Shown: positions 32,871-42,540, numbered from the stretch's first letter. The stretch: 64,000 nt of DNA from an uncultured Prevotellaceae bacterium (GCA_902764705.1 CACWWZ010000002.1:1-64000), one strand, 5' to 3'. Made by a program: numbers and translations. Notes: generated from the sequence alone by a model not told the origin.

Positions 32871-35800
32871 TTACTTCATCATCTCACGGATGGCAGCTTC
32901 CAACTGCGGGTCGCGTCCGTTGATATAGTCCTCAGGTGTGTTGTATACTTCAATGTCTGGCCACAACTCCTGATTCTCCATATACTGGCCTTTTGTGTCT
33001 TTCTTACCAACTTGTGGAATGCCAAAAACTAGCGAGCGGTCCATCAGTGTCTCCCACCACACACTGGTCGCTGTTCCTGCGACGGGGGTACCAATGAGTT
33101 TGCCGATACCCAGCTCGCGATAGACCCAGGGGAATCCGGAACCGTTCGAGTAGCAGTCTTCGTTCATCAGCACGCACGACTTGGCGACCCATTTGTTCAA
33201 CGGGTCACGGCCTACATATCGGTCGCGAGGTACGAAATTATGATAGAGGCGTCCGCTGAGCAGTGTGCAGAGGTCGTCGTGGAGCCAGCCTCCGCCATTG
33301 TAGCGCTCGTCGACGATGACACCGCGGCGATTGCGGTTCTTGTCGCTGAGCAGATCACTATACACCTGACGGAAACCGTCGCTGTTCATCGACTTGATAT
33401 GCACATAGGCCACTTGTCCGCCCGAGAGACTGTCGACGAGCTGGCGGTTACGGTCTACCCAACGCTTGTAGATAAGGTCGCTGAGTGCCGATTGGCTGAC
33501 GGGTTTTACCACTACTTCAAAGGTCTTTCCGTCTGAGGGTTTGCGGACACTGATGCGCACCGGTTTTCCGGCCTTGCCGTCGAGCATCCAGTTGTAGTCT
33601 TCACCAGCCTTGATGGCGTTGCCGTCAATTTGTTCGATGATACAACCGGGGGTAACGCCCGTCTTCTTGACGGCAAAGGGACCGCGCTTGATGACTTTCT
33701 GGACTTTCAGACCATCGCCTTCGTAATCGGGGTCGAAGAACAATCCCAGACTAGCGGTTTTCAGAGACGCTCCGTCCGGATAGTAGCGAGCTCCTGTGTG
33801 CGAGCCGTTCAACTCGCCGAGCATTTCGCTCAGCATGTCGCGGAAGTCGTAGTTGTTGTTGATGTGGGGCAGGAAACGCTCGTAGATCTTGCGATAACCC
33901 TCCCAGTCTACACCATGAATCTGCGGGTCGTAGAATTTGTCGGCCACCTGACGCCATACATGGTCGAAAAGGTACTGGCGCTCCTCATAGGGCTTCCAGG
34001 CAAAAGGAGCCTCAAAGCTGACGGCCTCGGACTTGTTCTTGGCGAGGTCGAGTTTCTTGATGCCCCGCGATACGAGGAAGAGATTCTTGAAGTCCTTGTC
34101 GGCTTCCATGTTGCCACGTCCCACGCCTTTCATGACGAGTTCCGTTTTCTCTTCGCGCATCGTATGGCGCCAGAGGTCGTAGCCGTCCTCGAAGGTCACC
34201 TGATAGTACAGGGTGTCACCGCCTGGCGAGAGAATGGCGTCGCCCAGATGAGTGGAATTGGCCGTGAGGCGGATAATACGGTCGCGGGCATTGTCCAGGT
34301 CGAACTGCAGGGGTGGCTTCTGAGGCTTGGCGGCTGGCTTGACTTTGGCGTTCTTGCCTTTGGCTTTTGTATCTTTGTTGGCGTCCTTCTCGGCCTTCTT
34401 AGCCTCTTTCTGTGTATCGTCATAAAGCGCCTTCTCCTCTTTGCTCATACGGAAACGCTCGTAGGCATCCAGGTCGAAGAACATGATGTAGACATCCTCC
34501 TCGGCTCCCCAACTGCCGTGACTGCGATAGCCTGCACGGTCGCTGGAATAGATGATGGCCTTGCCGTCCAGTGCCCATTTGGCGTTGGTGTCGCTGTAGC
34601 CGCTATTGGTCAGATTGTGCACCTCGCCATTGCCTGAGGCATTGACCAATGCTACGTCGGGACTGTGCCATCCGCCATTGCCGATATAGCTGGCAAGGAG
34701 CCAGTGGCTGTCAGGGCTCCATTCGAACCACAGATCGCCGTCGCTGTAGCTGTATTGGTATTTGCCGTCCAGCACCGTGCGTACAGCCTTGGTGTTGAGG
34801 TTCATCACACGCAGGTCGCCGCGATTCTCGAAGAAGGCAATCTCCTTGCCGTCAGGGCTGAACTGTGGCTGCTGTGATGTCAGGTTGGTATTCGTCAGAC
34901 GTTCCTCCTCAATGTCGCTGGCATAGGTAAACAGTTTTTCACCCTTGTTCTTAATGGTGGCGCGATAGATTTGCCACACCCCGTCACGTTCAGCAGCATA
35001 AACCAAGCTGCGTCCGTCGGGCGAAAAGCTGACATTACGCTCCTGTTGGGGGGTGTTGGTAATCTGGCGGGTGGTCTTATACTCGACGCTGGTCACATAG
35101 ACGTCACCATGCATGATGAAGGCTACCTCCTTGCCTTCAGGCGACAAGCTGATTTCCGTAGCACCTGACGTATTGATGCTGCGCACGAGATCCTGATCGT
35201 TGCTGTCGGCAACAATGCTGATCTGGACTTTCTGCTCCTGTCCGTTACGGTTGGTATAAATCTCTCCGTCGTAAGCATAGCAGAGCGTACCGTCGGCAGA
35301 TGCCGTCAGGAATCGCACGGGGTTCTTTTCGTGGTGTGTCACCTGCTGTTCGTTGCTTCCGTCCAGTTGGCGCTTCCATACGTTGAAGGTTCCGTCGCGC
35401 TCAGTGAGATAATAGAACGACTGTCCGTCAGGGGCCCAGACGGGTGAACGATCTTCCCCACGAAACGATGTCAGGCGCTTAAAGCTGTCACCGCTCTTCA
35501 ACCAAATGTCACGTGTGATGGCACTCTGGTGGTGCTTGCGGAAGGGGTCCTCATAGCCCTTGCAGTCGTGGTAGAGCATGTCGCCATTGGCACGGATGCT
35601 GATGTCCTCCATCGTGATAATGGAGAACAGACGGGACCGTCCGCCCTTGGTGCTTACCTCATAGACCTGCGGGAACGTGCTCTCGGGCAATAGACTGGTC
35701 TGGGCCGTAGCCATCAGCGAGGTGCTATACAGTACGTGGTCGTTGTCGCGGAAGGCGATGGGCCGTTCATTGTTGCTATGGGTTGTCAGCCTTTGGGGCG

Positions 35801-36095
35801 TACCTCCCTGACGGGCAATGAGCCAAACGTCCAGACTACCTTCACGACTGGAGGCAAAGGCAATGTGCTGTCCGTCGGGACTCCATACGGGATAGGCGTC
35901 GTAGGCTGCATTGGTGGTCAGTTGACGAGCCTGTCCGCCCGTAACGGGAACGGTAAACAAATCACCTTTGTAGGAAAAAGCGATTGTCTTTCCATCTGGC
36001 GAAATGGCAGGAAAACGCAGCCACAGGGGTGATTCCTGTGCGGCGCAGAATGCGGTAACCACCAACAATATGGCGGCCGAGAATAGTTTCTTCAT
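32871..36095 (-). CDS. Tricorn-like S41 peptidase, exported
   Basis: A 1074-residue protein with signal peptide (LLVVTAFCAAQ). Residues 25-540 are beta-propeller repeats of TolB/tricorn type (repeated SPDGKxIAF and PVWAPDGQSFYY motifs). A Lys/Ala-rich linker (KKAEKDANKDTKAKGKNAKVK) is followed by a C1-like helical region, a PDZ domain (GVTPGCIIEQIDGNAIKAGEDYNWML) and the S41 core (VIVDERYNGGGWLHDDL; nucleophile Ser in CYSNGSGFPWVYRE; GTPVAGTATSVWW). It probably degrades peptides in the periplasm. It starts 10 nt after the stop of the pectinesterase gene, and the esterase fusion follows 12 nt after its own stop. Confidence 0.9.
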   Translation of the reverse strand: MKKLFSAAILLVVTAFCAAQESPLWLRFPAISPDGKTIAFSYKGDLFTVPVTGGQARQLTTNAAYDAYPVWSPDGQHIAFASSREGSLDVWLIARQGGTPQRLTTHSNNERPIAFRDNDHVLYSTSLMATAQTSLLPESTFPQVYEVSTKGGRSRLFSIITMEDISIRANGDMLYHDCKGYEDPFRKHHQSAITRDIWLKSGDSFKRLTSFRGEDRSPVWAPDGQSFYYLTERDGTFNVWKRQLDGSNEQQVTHHEKNPVRFLTASADGTLCYAYDGEIYTNRNGQEQKVQISIVADSNDQDLVRSINTSGATEISLSPEGKEVAFIMHGDVYVTSVEYKTTRQITNTPQQERNVSFSPDGRSLVYAAERDGVWQIYRATIKNKGEKLFTYASDIEEERLTNTNLTSQQPQFSPDGKEIAFFENRGDLRVMNLNTKAVRTVLDGKYQYSYSDGDLWFEWSPDSHWLLASYIGNGGWHSPDVALVNASGNGEVHNLTNSGYSDTNAKWALDGKAIIYSSDRAGYRSHGSWGAEEDVYIMFFDLDAYERFRMSKEEKALYDDTQKEAKKAEKDANKDTKAKGKNAKVKPAAKPQKPPLQFDLDNARDRIIRLTANSTHLGDAILSPGGDTLYYQVTFEDGYDLWRHTMREEKTELVMKGVGRGNMEADKDFKNLFLVSRGIKKLDLAKNKSEAVSFEAPFAWKPYEERQYLFDHVWRQVADKFYDPQIHGVDWEGYRKIYERFLPHINNNYDFRDMLSEMLGELNGSHTGARYYPDGASLKTASLGLFFDPDYEGDGLKVQKVIKRGPFAVKKTGVTPGCIIEQIDGNAIKAGEDYNWMLDGKAGKPVRISVRKPSDGKTFEVVVKPVSQSALSDLIYKRWVDRNRQLVDSLSGGQVAYVHIKSMNSDGFRQVYSDLLSDKNRNRRGVIVDERYNGGGWLHDDLCTLLSGRLYHNFVPRDRYVGRDPLNKWVAKSCVLMNEDCYSNGSGFPWVYRELGIGKLIGTPVAGTATSVWWETLMDRSLVFGIPQVGKKDTKGQYMENQELWPDIEVYNTPEDYINGRDPQLEAAIREMMK

Positions 36096-36104
36096 AAGCT
36101 ATTG

Positions 36105-37100
36105 TTATAAATCAGGGTTCCAATTGTCGTTGATGTTGAATACGCGCTCCATCGTAATCTGTTGGGCTTCCTTCTTGGTGAGCTGTCGGCTCCAAGCTAC
36201 GCGACCATCTGTTGCAGCACCCTCACCTCGGTTGTTGTACTCCATATAGCGGGCCGTCTTTACGGCCTCGGGACGCCACTGATGCCAGCCCTCTGGACGT
36301 ATCTGACGGGGCAGCTCGCAGTTCATAAACAGCGTATAGCCATAGTCGCGCCAAGGACGTCCGAGATAAACCTTGCTGACATTCGTGTCGCAGCTGATGG
36401 TGCAATTGTTGAATATGTATCCATAAGGCGACTCCTTGGGTGTGGAAGCAGCCGTGATGTATGAGTCGGCCTTGCAGAATATCTGACAGCCTTCGAACCA
36501 TGCCGTCGAAGGACCGAAGATAAAGTCGGTGGTTCCCTCGATGTAGCAGTTCTTGAACAGCAGGCGCGTTTGGGCATTACCCGTATAGATAGTGTCCTGA
36601 TGTCCCAGGAAACGGCAGTTGATGAACGTCAGACGGTCGCCCTCCGTATGCAGTGCCACAGCTTGACCCAATCGTGCAGCGTTATTCTCGATGGTGATGT
36701 TCTTCAGCGTGATTCTGCTGCCTTGAATCTTTAGCGTGAAAGTACGGAAGGTGCCTATCTTTTGAGGTGAGAGGTGAGAGGTAAGAGGTGAGATGTCGGC
36801 CTTGATGTTTGCGTGGTCGTCCCATGTAATGATGGTCTGGTCGCGGTCTTCGCCGCATATCTCGATATTGGTGAGCCACTGTGGAATGACCAGTTTCTCT
36901 TTGTATATGCCTTTCTTGACGTAGATGACTTTATGGTATTCCATAAAAGCGCGGCATACCTCAATGGCCTCACCGATGTTGCGGAACTCTCCCGTGCCGT
37001 CGCGGCTCACCACAAGGGTGTCGGGATTGTCGTAATTCTTTTGGGCCTGTGCCGCCAACAGGGAGCTTAGGGCCACGATGATTGTCAGTAGTCGTTTCAT
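36105..37100 (-). CDS. Pectinesterase (carbohydrate esterase family 8)
   Basis: A 331-residue exported enzyme (signal peptide to about AAQAQ) that removes methyl esters from pectin. The right-handed beta-helix motifs are complete: GTFRTFTLKIQGS, the QDT motif in FLGHQDTIYTG, TTDFIFG with the catalytic Asp, and YLGRPWRDYG with the substrate-binding Arg and Trp. It matches family length. A heptamer array at 36764-36791 is translated as PLTSHLSPQK in a loop near residue 105. Its product would be ready for GH28 polygalacturonase, and such a domain is encoded at 56844-59600. Confidence 0.93.
   Translation of the reverse strand: MKRLLTIIVALSSLLAAQAQKNYDNPDTLVVSRDGTGEFRNIGEAIEVCRAFMEYHKVIYVKKGIYKEKLVIPQWLTNIEICGEDRDQTIITWDDHANIKADISPLTSHLSPQKIGTFRTFTLKIQGSRITLKNITIENNAARLGQAVALHTEGDRLTFINCRFLGHQDTIYTGNAQTRLLFKNCYIEGTTDFIFGPSTAWFEGCQIFCKADSYITAASTPKESPYGYIFNNCTISCDTNVSKVYLGRPWRDYGYTLFMNCELPRQIRPEGWHQWRPEAVKTARYMEYNNRGEGAATDGRVAWSRQLTKKEAQQITMERVFNINDNWNPDL
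36764..36791 (-). repeat. Heptamer array inside the pectinesterase gene
   Basis: Plus-strand units GAGGTGA, GAGGTGA, GAGGTAA, GAGGTGA, in frame in the coding sequence. The encoded loop (SPLTSHLSP) has the same composition as the one in the phosphatase-GH28 gene (SLTTHHSPLTT). Confidence 0.8.
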
Positions 37101-37118
37101 GTCGTTTGTTTTGTTAAT

Positions 37119-37158
37119 GTCGATATTACGTGATAACGTTATGTCGTTATTACGAGAT
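37119..37158. repeat. Octamer array between rel and the pectinesterase gene
   Basis: 8-nt units GTCGATAT, TACGTGAT, AACGTTAT, GTCGTTAT, TACGAGAT. It includes the palindrome ATAACGTTAT and lies 2 nt after the rel stop and 18 nt before the pectinesterase start. Confidence 0.65.
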
Positions 37159-37160
37159 TC

Positions 37161-39422
37161 TTACATAATCTGCGTAATCTCCTGAATACCTTCGATCTTC
37201 TTCAGCTCGTCCATGATGACCCTGACGTCGTCGCGGTCGTGGACGCGCAGCTCGATACTGCCGTCGAAGACACCGTCCTCACTACCGATGGTGAGCTTGT
37301 GGATGTTCACATTCATCTGCGATGTGATGACGCGTGAGACGTCTACCAGGATACCCATGCGGTCAATGCCCTGAATACGCACAGTGGCATCGAAGAAGAG
37401 GCGCCTGTGCATGTCCCACTTGGCATCGAGAATATGATTGCCGAAACCGCTCTTCAATTTATCGGCCACAGGACAGGCACGCTTGTGGATTTCAATTTGA
37501 TGTCTGTTGTCGATGTATCCCAGAATATCATCGCCGGGAATAGGATGGCAGCAGTGCTTGAACTTATACTGCCCGATGGTTTCTTCACTGATGTAGATAG
37601 GCTTCTTGCGATTGAACTTCTCAGGCACGACGAACAGTTCCTGTTGTTCACCTCCGCCTTGTTTCTTGGGCTTCGTACGTCCCAGGAAAGGCACCAGTTT
37701 GCGCCAGCCCTTGTTCCCTGCTTTTCCGCGCAGCTCGTCCAGGTCTTTCTCACCCAGCAGAATGGTTTTTTCGCCCAGTGCCTGGAAGAACTTCTCGCGA
37801 CTGGTTGACTCGTGGAAATTGACCAGCTGGTCGACAACTTCCATCGTATGCTCTATCTGATTCTTCTGCAGGAATTCCTTTAAGATGTCATCACCCCTCT
37901 TCTGCGTTTCACGACTGTTGCGACGCAGCACGGCCTGTATCTTGCCTTTGGCTTTCGCTGTTGACACAAAATTGATCCAAGCGGGTTGTACGTGTTGCGA
38001 CTTCGACGTCAGAATTTCCACCTGGTCACCACTCTCCAATTTATGGCTCAGAGGTACTAACTTGTGGTTCACCTTGGCTCCGATACAGTGTGAGCCAAGG
38101 AAGGTGTGGATGGAGAAGGCAAAGTCGAGTGCCGTACATCCTGCCGGCATAGTCTTGATTTCACCTTTGGGCGTGAAGACAAATATTTCCGAAGCGAAGA
38201 GGTTCAGTTTGATGGCGTCAAGGAAGTCCATGGCATCGGGCTGGGGGTCGTCCAGAATCTCCTTGATGGTCTTTAGCCACTCGTTCAGCTCGTTCTCGTC
38301 CTCCGAGAATTCTGCCTGCTCACCGTCCTTGTATTTCCAGTGTGCGGCAAATCCCTGTTCAGCGATTTCGTCCATGCGGTCAGAACGTATCTGCACCTCT
38401 ATCCATCGTCCCTGTTTCGACATCAATGTGACGTGCAGTGCCTGATATCCGTTAGCCTTGGGGTGTGACAGCCAGTCGCGCAGACGGTCTGGATGACTCT
38501 TATAGATTTTCGAGATAGCAACGTAGATTTTAAAACACTCGTTGATTTCCTCCTCGCGTTTGTCGGGTGTGAAGATGATGCGTACAGCCAGAATGTCGTA
38601 GATTTCCTCGAACGTCACGTGCTTGTTCTGCATCTTCGTCCAAATGGAGTAGGGCGTTTTTACGCGTTCCCTAATCTTGTACTTGATACCCATCTCCTTG
38701 AGCGACTCCTCAATGGGTGCGGTAAACTGGTCGAATAGCTCGTGGCGCGAGAATTCGGTGTTCTTCAGTTTGTCCTTAATGTTGGCATACTCTTCCGGAT
38801 GTTCGTATTGGAAGGAGAGGTTCTCCAGTTCCGACTTTACTTTGTTGAGTCCCAGGCGGTTGGCCAGCGGAGCATAGATATAGAGCGTCTCGCCGGCAAT
38901 CTTGTATTGCTTGTTGGCAGGTTGCGACTCCAGCGTGCGCATGTTGTGCAGGCGGTCGCAGATCTTGATGAGAATCACGCGGATGTCCTCGCTCATCGTC
39001 AACAGCAGCTTCTTGAAGTTCTCGGCCTGTGCTGAGGCCTGTTCACCAAAGATACCACCGCTGATCTTGGTCAGTCCGTCCACAATTTGTGCTATCTTCG
39101 GACCGAAGATGTTGGCGAGGTCCTCGGTAGTGTAATCGGTATCCTCTACCACGTCGTGCAACAGGGCGGCACAAATACTGGTTGAACCCAATCCGACCTC
39201 CTCGCAGGCTATCTGGGCTACGGCAATAGGGTGCATGATGTATGGCTCGCCACTCAGTCGCCTGACGCCTTTATGCGCCTGCTTGGCGAAATTGAATGCC
39301 TTGGTGATGATATCCACCTTCTGTCTGTGGCGAGAGGCCGAATAGCTGTCCAGCAGTCGTTGGAATGCGTCATTCACCAGTTTCTCGTCAGCCGCTTCCT
39401 GAATCATCATGTCCTCGTCCAT
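37161..39422 (-). CDS. Bifunctional (p)ppGpp synthetase/hydrolase, RelA/SpoT family
   Basis: A 753-residue cytoplasmic enzyme of the stringent response. Domains in order: HD hydrolase (YIMHPIAVAQIACEEVG; ALLHDVVEDTDYT, residues about 50-200), RelA/SpoT synthetase (YSIWTKMQNKHVTFEEIYDI; GYQALHVTLMSKQGRWIEVQ; GFAAHWKYK, about 245-380), TGS (PKGEIKTMPAGCTALDFAFS, about 405-465), a helical region with a C-H-C zinc-like patch (KFKHCCHPIPGDD), and ACT (RLFFDATVRIQGIDRMGILV). HD and the EVQIR motif are intact, so both activities are expected. The MltD-like gene lies 3 nt upstream. Confidence 0.95.
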   Translation of the reverse strand: MDEDMMIQEAADEKLVNDAFQRLLDSYSASRHRQKVDIITKAFNFAKQAHKGVRRLSGEPYIMHPIAVAQIACEEVGLGSTSICAALLHDVVEDTDYTTEDLANIFGPKIAQIVDGLTKISGGIFGEQASAQAENFKKLLLTMSEDIRVILIKICDRLHNMRTLESQPANKQYKIAGETLYIYAPLANRLGLNKVKSELENLSFQYEHPEEYANIKDKLKNTEFSRHELFDQFTAPIEESLKEMGIKYKIRERVKTPYSIWTKMQNKHVTFEEIYDILAVRIIFTPDKREEEINECFKIYVAISKIYKSHPDRLRDWLSHPKANGYQALHVTLMSKQGRWIEVQIRSDRMDEIAEQGFAAHWKYKDGEQAEFSEDENELNEWLKTIKEILDDPQPDAMDFLDAIKLNLFASEIFVFTPKGEIKTMPAGCTALDFAFSIHTFLGSHCIGAKVNHKLVPLSHKLESGDQVEILTSKSQHVQPAWINFVSTAKAKGKIQAVLRRNSRETQKRGDDILKEFLQKNQIEHTMEVVDQLVNFHESTSREKFFQALGEKTILLGEKDLDELRGKAGNKGWRKLVPFLGRTKPKKQGGGEQQELFVVPEKFNRKKPIYISEETIGQYKFKHCCHPIPGDDILGYIDNRHQIEIHKRACPVADKLKSGFGNHILDAKWDMHRRLFFDATVRIQGIDRMGILVDVSRVITSQMNVNIHKLTIGSEDGVFDGSIELRVHDRDDVRVIMDELKKIEGIQEITQIM

Positions 39423-39425
39423 AGC

Positions 39426-40769
39426 TTATCTCCTTCTCTTTTTACTCGTTGACTTACGCTTCTTACTCGTCGTAGTGCGCTTTTTGGCTGTTGTCTTCTT
39501 GCGGGTGGCCGTAGTGCGTCTGCCCTTGACGCGTACCGTACGCTTGCTGACGCGCGCCTTCTTGCCGCGTGCGTAGCGCTTGCTCTTATGGTAATAGGTC
39601 GGCACGTCGTCCTTGACCTCGACTTCCGTACGCTTATTGAACAGCTCATCGCTCTTGTAGTTGTACACGGAGTCCTCCATGTCGATGAACTTGCCCACCT
39701 CGGTCTGTGGCAATCTCAGTGCATAGGGTTCAGTAGCTCCCGGTATCACGTCACGACGATACATGGGGTTCAGCGAGCGCAGAAGGTCGATGTTGATGCC
39801 CACTACCTCGGCCACCTGCTCCAAATGCAGGTTGCGGCTCACCATGACGGTGTCTGTCTTGGCGGGCAGACGGGTCGACATGGGGCAGATGTTATGCTGT
39901 GAGTAGTAAGTCATGATATAGTTGGCGGCGATGAATGCCGGCACGTAGCCGCGAGTCTCGCGCGGCAGATAGGGATAGATGTGCCAATAGTCCTTGATGA
40001 CGGGTGCTGCCTCGCCCTCTGGGGTCTTTGCCGTAGTGGCATTGGCACGTCGGATGGCCTTGTTGATATTTTCCGGACCGCAGTTGTAGGCGGCAATCAC
40101 AAGGTTCCAGTCGCCGAATATTTTGTAGAGGTCTTTCAGATAGCGTGCTGCGGCGTACGACGACTTTACGGGGTCGCGACGCTCGTCGACCAGCGAGTTC
40201 ACCTGCAGACCGTATTGCTTGCCCGTACCAATCATAAACTGCCAGAGTCCTGATGCTCCCACACGACTGACGGCTGTGGGGTTCAGGGCCGATTCGATGA
40301 TGGGCAGGTATTTCAGTTCCAGGGGCAACTGGTACATCTCCAGCGCCTCCTCGAAAATAGGCATATAGAAGTTCGATGCTCCCAGCATATAGCTGATGCT
40401 GCGACGCAGGCGTCCACTGTAGCGGTCGATAAATTTCTGCACCACGTCGTTGTAGGCCATCTCCATGACGGTGGGGATGCGGCTCAATCGCTCGATATAC
40501 TCCTCCTTGGTGTAGATGGGGTTCTCGTCGCGCATGTTGCAGTCGTTATCGTCCAGATAGGTCTTGGACATATAGAGATTCAACAGCGAGTCCAGGTCGT
40601 AGGTCATGGCCTCCGGAAATTCAATGATTTCCTCATTGCCTGTCTGGTCGGTGACCACGAGTTCGTCCTCGTCGTCGACATCGTCCTCATCCTCAACCTC
40701 TATCTGTGCCATTGCTCCCGTGGCCGACAGCATCATGGCAAGTATCATCAATAGTACTTTTTTATTCAT
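39426..40769 (-). CDS. MltD-like membrane-bound lytic transglycosylase with basic tail
   Basis: A 447-residue exported protein from ATG 40769 (MNKKVLLMILAMMLSATGAMAQ); a longer frame starts at 40802. The acidic N-terminus is followed by a helical SLT domain (PLELKYLPIIESALNPTAVS, catalytic Glu; GASGLWQFMIGTGKQYGL; AAYNCGPENINKAI) that cuts peptidoglycan to anhydromuropeptides. A LysM-like segment (VSRNLHLEQVAEVVGINIDL) follows. The last 55 residues are nearly all Lys, Arg, Thr and Ser (RTTATRKKTTAKKRTTTSK), like a histone H1 tail, which is not usual for MltD. Confidence 0.88.
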   Translation of the reverse strand: MNKKVLLMILAMMLSATGAMAQIEVEDEDDVDDEDELVVTDQTGNEEIIEFPEAMTYDLDSLLNLYMSKTYLDDNDCNMRDENPIYTKEEYIERLSRIPTVMEMAYNDVVQKFIDRYSGRLRRSISYMLGASNFYMPIFEEALEMYQLPLELKYLPIIESALNPTAVSRVGASGLWQFMIGTGKQYGLQVNSLVDERRDPVKSSYAAARYLKDLYKIFGDWNLVIAAYNCGPENINKAIRRANATTAKTPEGEAAPVIKDYWHIYPYLPRETRGYVPAFIAANYIMTYYSQHNICPMSTRLPAKTDTVMVSRNLHLEQVAEVVGINIDLLRSLNPMYRRDVIPGATEPYALRLPQTEVGKFIDMEDSVYNYKSDELFNKRTEVEVKDDVPTYYHKSKRYARGKKARVSKRTVRVKGRRTTATRKKTTAKKRTTTSKKRKSTSKKRRR

Positions 40770-40806
40770 TCTCAGCAACAACTCTGTGCTTAAACATATC
40801 ATAATT

Positions 40807-40848
40807 CCTAATTCCTAATTTCTAATTCCTAATTTCTAATTCCTAATT
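40807..40848 (-). repeat. Heptamer array of six CCTAATT/TCTAATT units
   Basis: Six units without interruption (CCTAATT, CCTAATT, TCTAATT, CCTAATT, TCTAATT, CCTAATT). It fills the gap between the DUF5683 stop (40850) and the longer MltD start (40802), and is the longest plain heptamer array of the window. Confidence 0.9.
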
Positions 40849-40849
40849 A

Positions 40850-41593
40850 TCAAAAGTTCAACGTACAGCTTACTCCCAGCGACTGTGCTTCCAGCCAATT
40901 ACCCCCTGAATGATTGGGCAGCACGGCAGGTTCTACCTTCAGACTCAGGTCGCGTGAGATGTCGAACTGCGAGAGTTCTGCGTCCACGTAGGCATCGATG
41001 ACCGAGATGGCATAGACACCCAGCATCACGAAGAAACTCATGTCGCGCCAGCGGCGGTATTTGTCCTTACGGCTCTTGAAAATCGTCTTGTAGCGCTCCT
41101 CGTTGGCTGGCGTAATCTGTTTGCCCAGATGCAGGAACTTGTTGTAGCTGGCCGTTCCCGGGTCGTCGTCCATGATGTCGAGATAGGCCTGCGAATAGTC
41201 CTTATACATCATGTTGTTCCACGTCAGTGCGTAGATGCAACCCATGAATCCACCATAGATAATGGGCAGTTTCCAGTATTTGCGGTTGTAAATCTGTCCT
41301 GCCCCAGGTATCACCAGTGCCAGCCAGAGGGCTCGCTGAGGGTTCGGCTTCCAGGTGTTCCAGTCACGCTTGACATGTTCCTTGTGCTGCTTCTTGACAA
41401 CGACGGAAATGGTGTCTTCCGCCAGTTTCTCGGCATCGGCCATAGCCAGCGAATCGAGGGGTGCCAACAGTCGTCCGATGCTGTCGCCCGTCTCAATGAC
41501 GGCCAGCTTCTCCTGCTGGGCATAGCCGTTCAGGCCAGCCATCATCAGCACCGCCGTCAACAGCCATCTGCTTATATGTCGTTCAATGTTCAA
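40850..41593 (-). CDS. DUF5683 membrane protein
   Basis: A 247-residue protein with signal-like N-terminus (WLLTAVLMMAGLNGYAQ). The conserved core is WKPNPQRALWLALVIPGAGQ, then IYNRKYWKLPIIYGGFMGCI and a second helix (MSFFVMLGVYAISVIDAYVD). It lies between parB and the MltD-like gene, the common Bacteroidales order. It may act at the envelope. The start is TTG at 41593 inside a heptamer array; the first six residues (MNIERH) come from that array. No other start precedes the signal peptide. Confidence 0.82.
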   Translation of the reverse strand: MNIERHISRWLLTAVLMMAGLNGYAQQEKLAVIETGDSIGRLLAPLDSLAMADAEKLAEDTISVVVKKQHKEHVKRDWNTWKPNPQRALWLALVIPGAGQIYNRKYWKLPIIYGGFMGCIYALTWNNMMYKDYSQAYLDIMDDDPGTASYNKFLHLGKQITPANEERYKTIFKSRKDKYRRWRDMSFFVMLGVYAISVIDAYVDAELSQFDISRDLSLKVEPAVLPNHSGGNWLEAQSLGVSCTLNF

Positions 41594-41615
41594 AGTTCAA
41601 TGTTCAATGTTCAAC
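41581..41615 (-). repeat. Heptamer array spanning parB stop and DUF5683 start
   Basis: Five units: GTTCAAT, GTTCAAA, GTTCAAT, GTTCAAT, GTTCAAC. The parB stop TGA (41604-41606) and the TTG start of the next gene (41591-41593) both lie inside it. Confidence 0.88.
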
Positions 41616-42536
41616 ATTCGCCCCGTCCAGCGCATTCATGATTCGCTCCAACTGCTCTTCGTTGTCAAACTGTAGGGTAATCTTTCCTTTGCCTTTCGGC
41701 GAGTAGGTCATCTGTACCTTGGTCTGGAAGAATTGCGCCAGACGCTCTTTCAGGATATTGAACTCCTCGGGCAGCTTTGCACTGGCGGCAATTTTTCCTT
41801 TGGCGGTCTTGACGTCGTTGCCGCTTTTCAGACTCTGAATCAGTTCCTCCACTTTGCGTACGGAGTACTGTTGCTGCTGCACCTCCTTGAAGAGTTTAAT
41901 CTGCTGCGAGGGGCTTTCGATGGCTAACAATGCGCGCGCATGTCCCATCTCTATCTCATGGTTCTTCAGCGCCATCTGCACCTGTGCGGGCAGTTTCAGC
42001 AGTCGCATATAGTTGGTGACGGCGGCACGGCTCTTGCCCACACGCTCCGAAATCTTGGCCTGCGTCATGCCTGTGGTCTCAGCCAGATGCTGGTAGGCCA
42101 ATGCAATCTCGATGGCGTTCAGATCCTCGCGCTGGATGTTCTCGACAAGTGCCATCTCCATCGCGTTCTGGTCCTCTACCGTCACGATGTAGGCGGGAAT
42201 GGTAGTCAGTCCGGCCAGCTGTGAGGCGCGCCAGCGACGCTCGCCGGCAATAATCTGGTACTTAGCACCCTCTATCTTACGAATGGTGATGGGCTGGATG
42301 ATGCCCAACTCGCGGATGCTGGTGGCCAGCTCCTGCAGGGCGTCTTCGTCAAACTCGCGGCGCGGCTGGTTGGGGTTGGGCTCTATCTGACTGATTTCCA
42401 CCTCATTCAGATTCGACGACCCCTCGGTATGTACCTCGCTATGTGTATCTATCAGTGCGTCCAGTCCGCGTCCGGCATCAATGTCGTCCAACCCGCGTCC
42501 CAGCACACTCCTGTCGTATTTCTTCTTTACAGCCAT
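41604..42536 (-). CDS. parB: Chromosome partitioning protein ParB
   Basis: A 310-residue CTP-dependent DNA clamp that loads at parS near the origin. Motifs: N-terminal LGRGLDALI-like (GRGLDDIDAGRGLDALIDTH), EISQIEPNPNQPRREFDEDA, the CTP motif GERRWRASQLAGL and MALVENIQREDLNAIEIA, then an HTH (TGMTQAKISERVGKSRAAVT). The C-terminal dimer domain (QFFQTKVQMTYSPKGKGKIT) is intact. The last three codons lie in the heptamer array. parA is upstream; the two are 28 nt apart. Confidence 0.95.
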   Translation of the reverse strand: MAVKKKYDRSVLGRGLDDIDAGRGLDALIDTHSEVHTEGSSNLNEVEISQIEPNPNQPRREFDEDALQELATSIRELGIIQPITIRKIEGAKYQIIAGERRWRASQLAGLTTIPAYIVTVEDQNAMEMALVENIQREDLNAIEIALAYQHLAETTGMTQAKISERVGKSRAAVTNYMRLLKLPAQVQMALKNHEIEMGHARALLAIESPSQQIKLFKEVQQQQYSVRKVEELIQSLKSGNDVKTAKGKIAASAKLPEEFNILKERLAQFFQTKVQMTYSPKGKGKITLQFDNEEQLERIMNALDGANVEH

Positions 42537-42540
42537 ACTT

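Noticed and set aside
33630..34637. A 335-codon frame antisense to the tricorn-like peptidase
   Set aside because: A hydrophobic-looking translation is a by-product of the opposite strand; no start context or family match.
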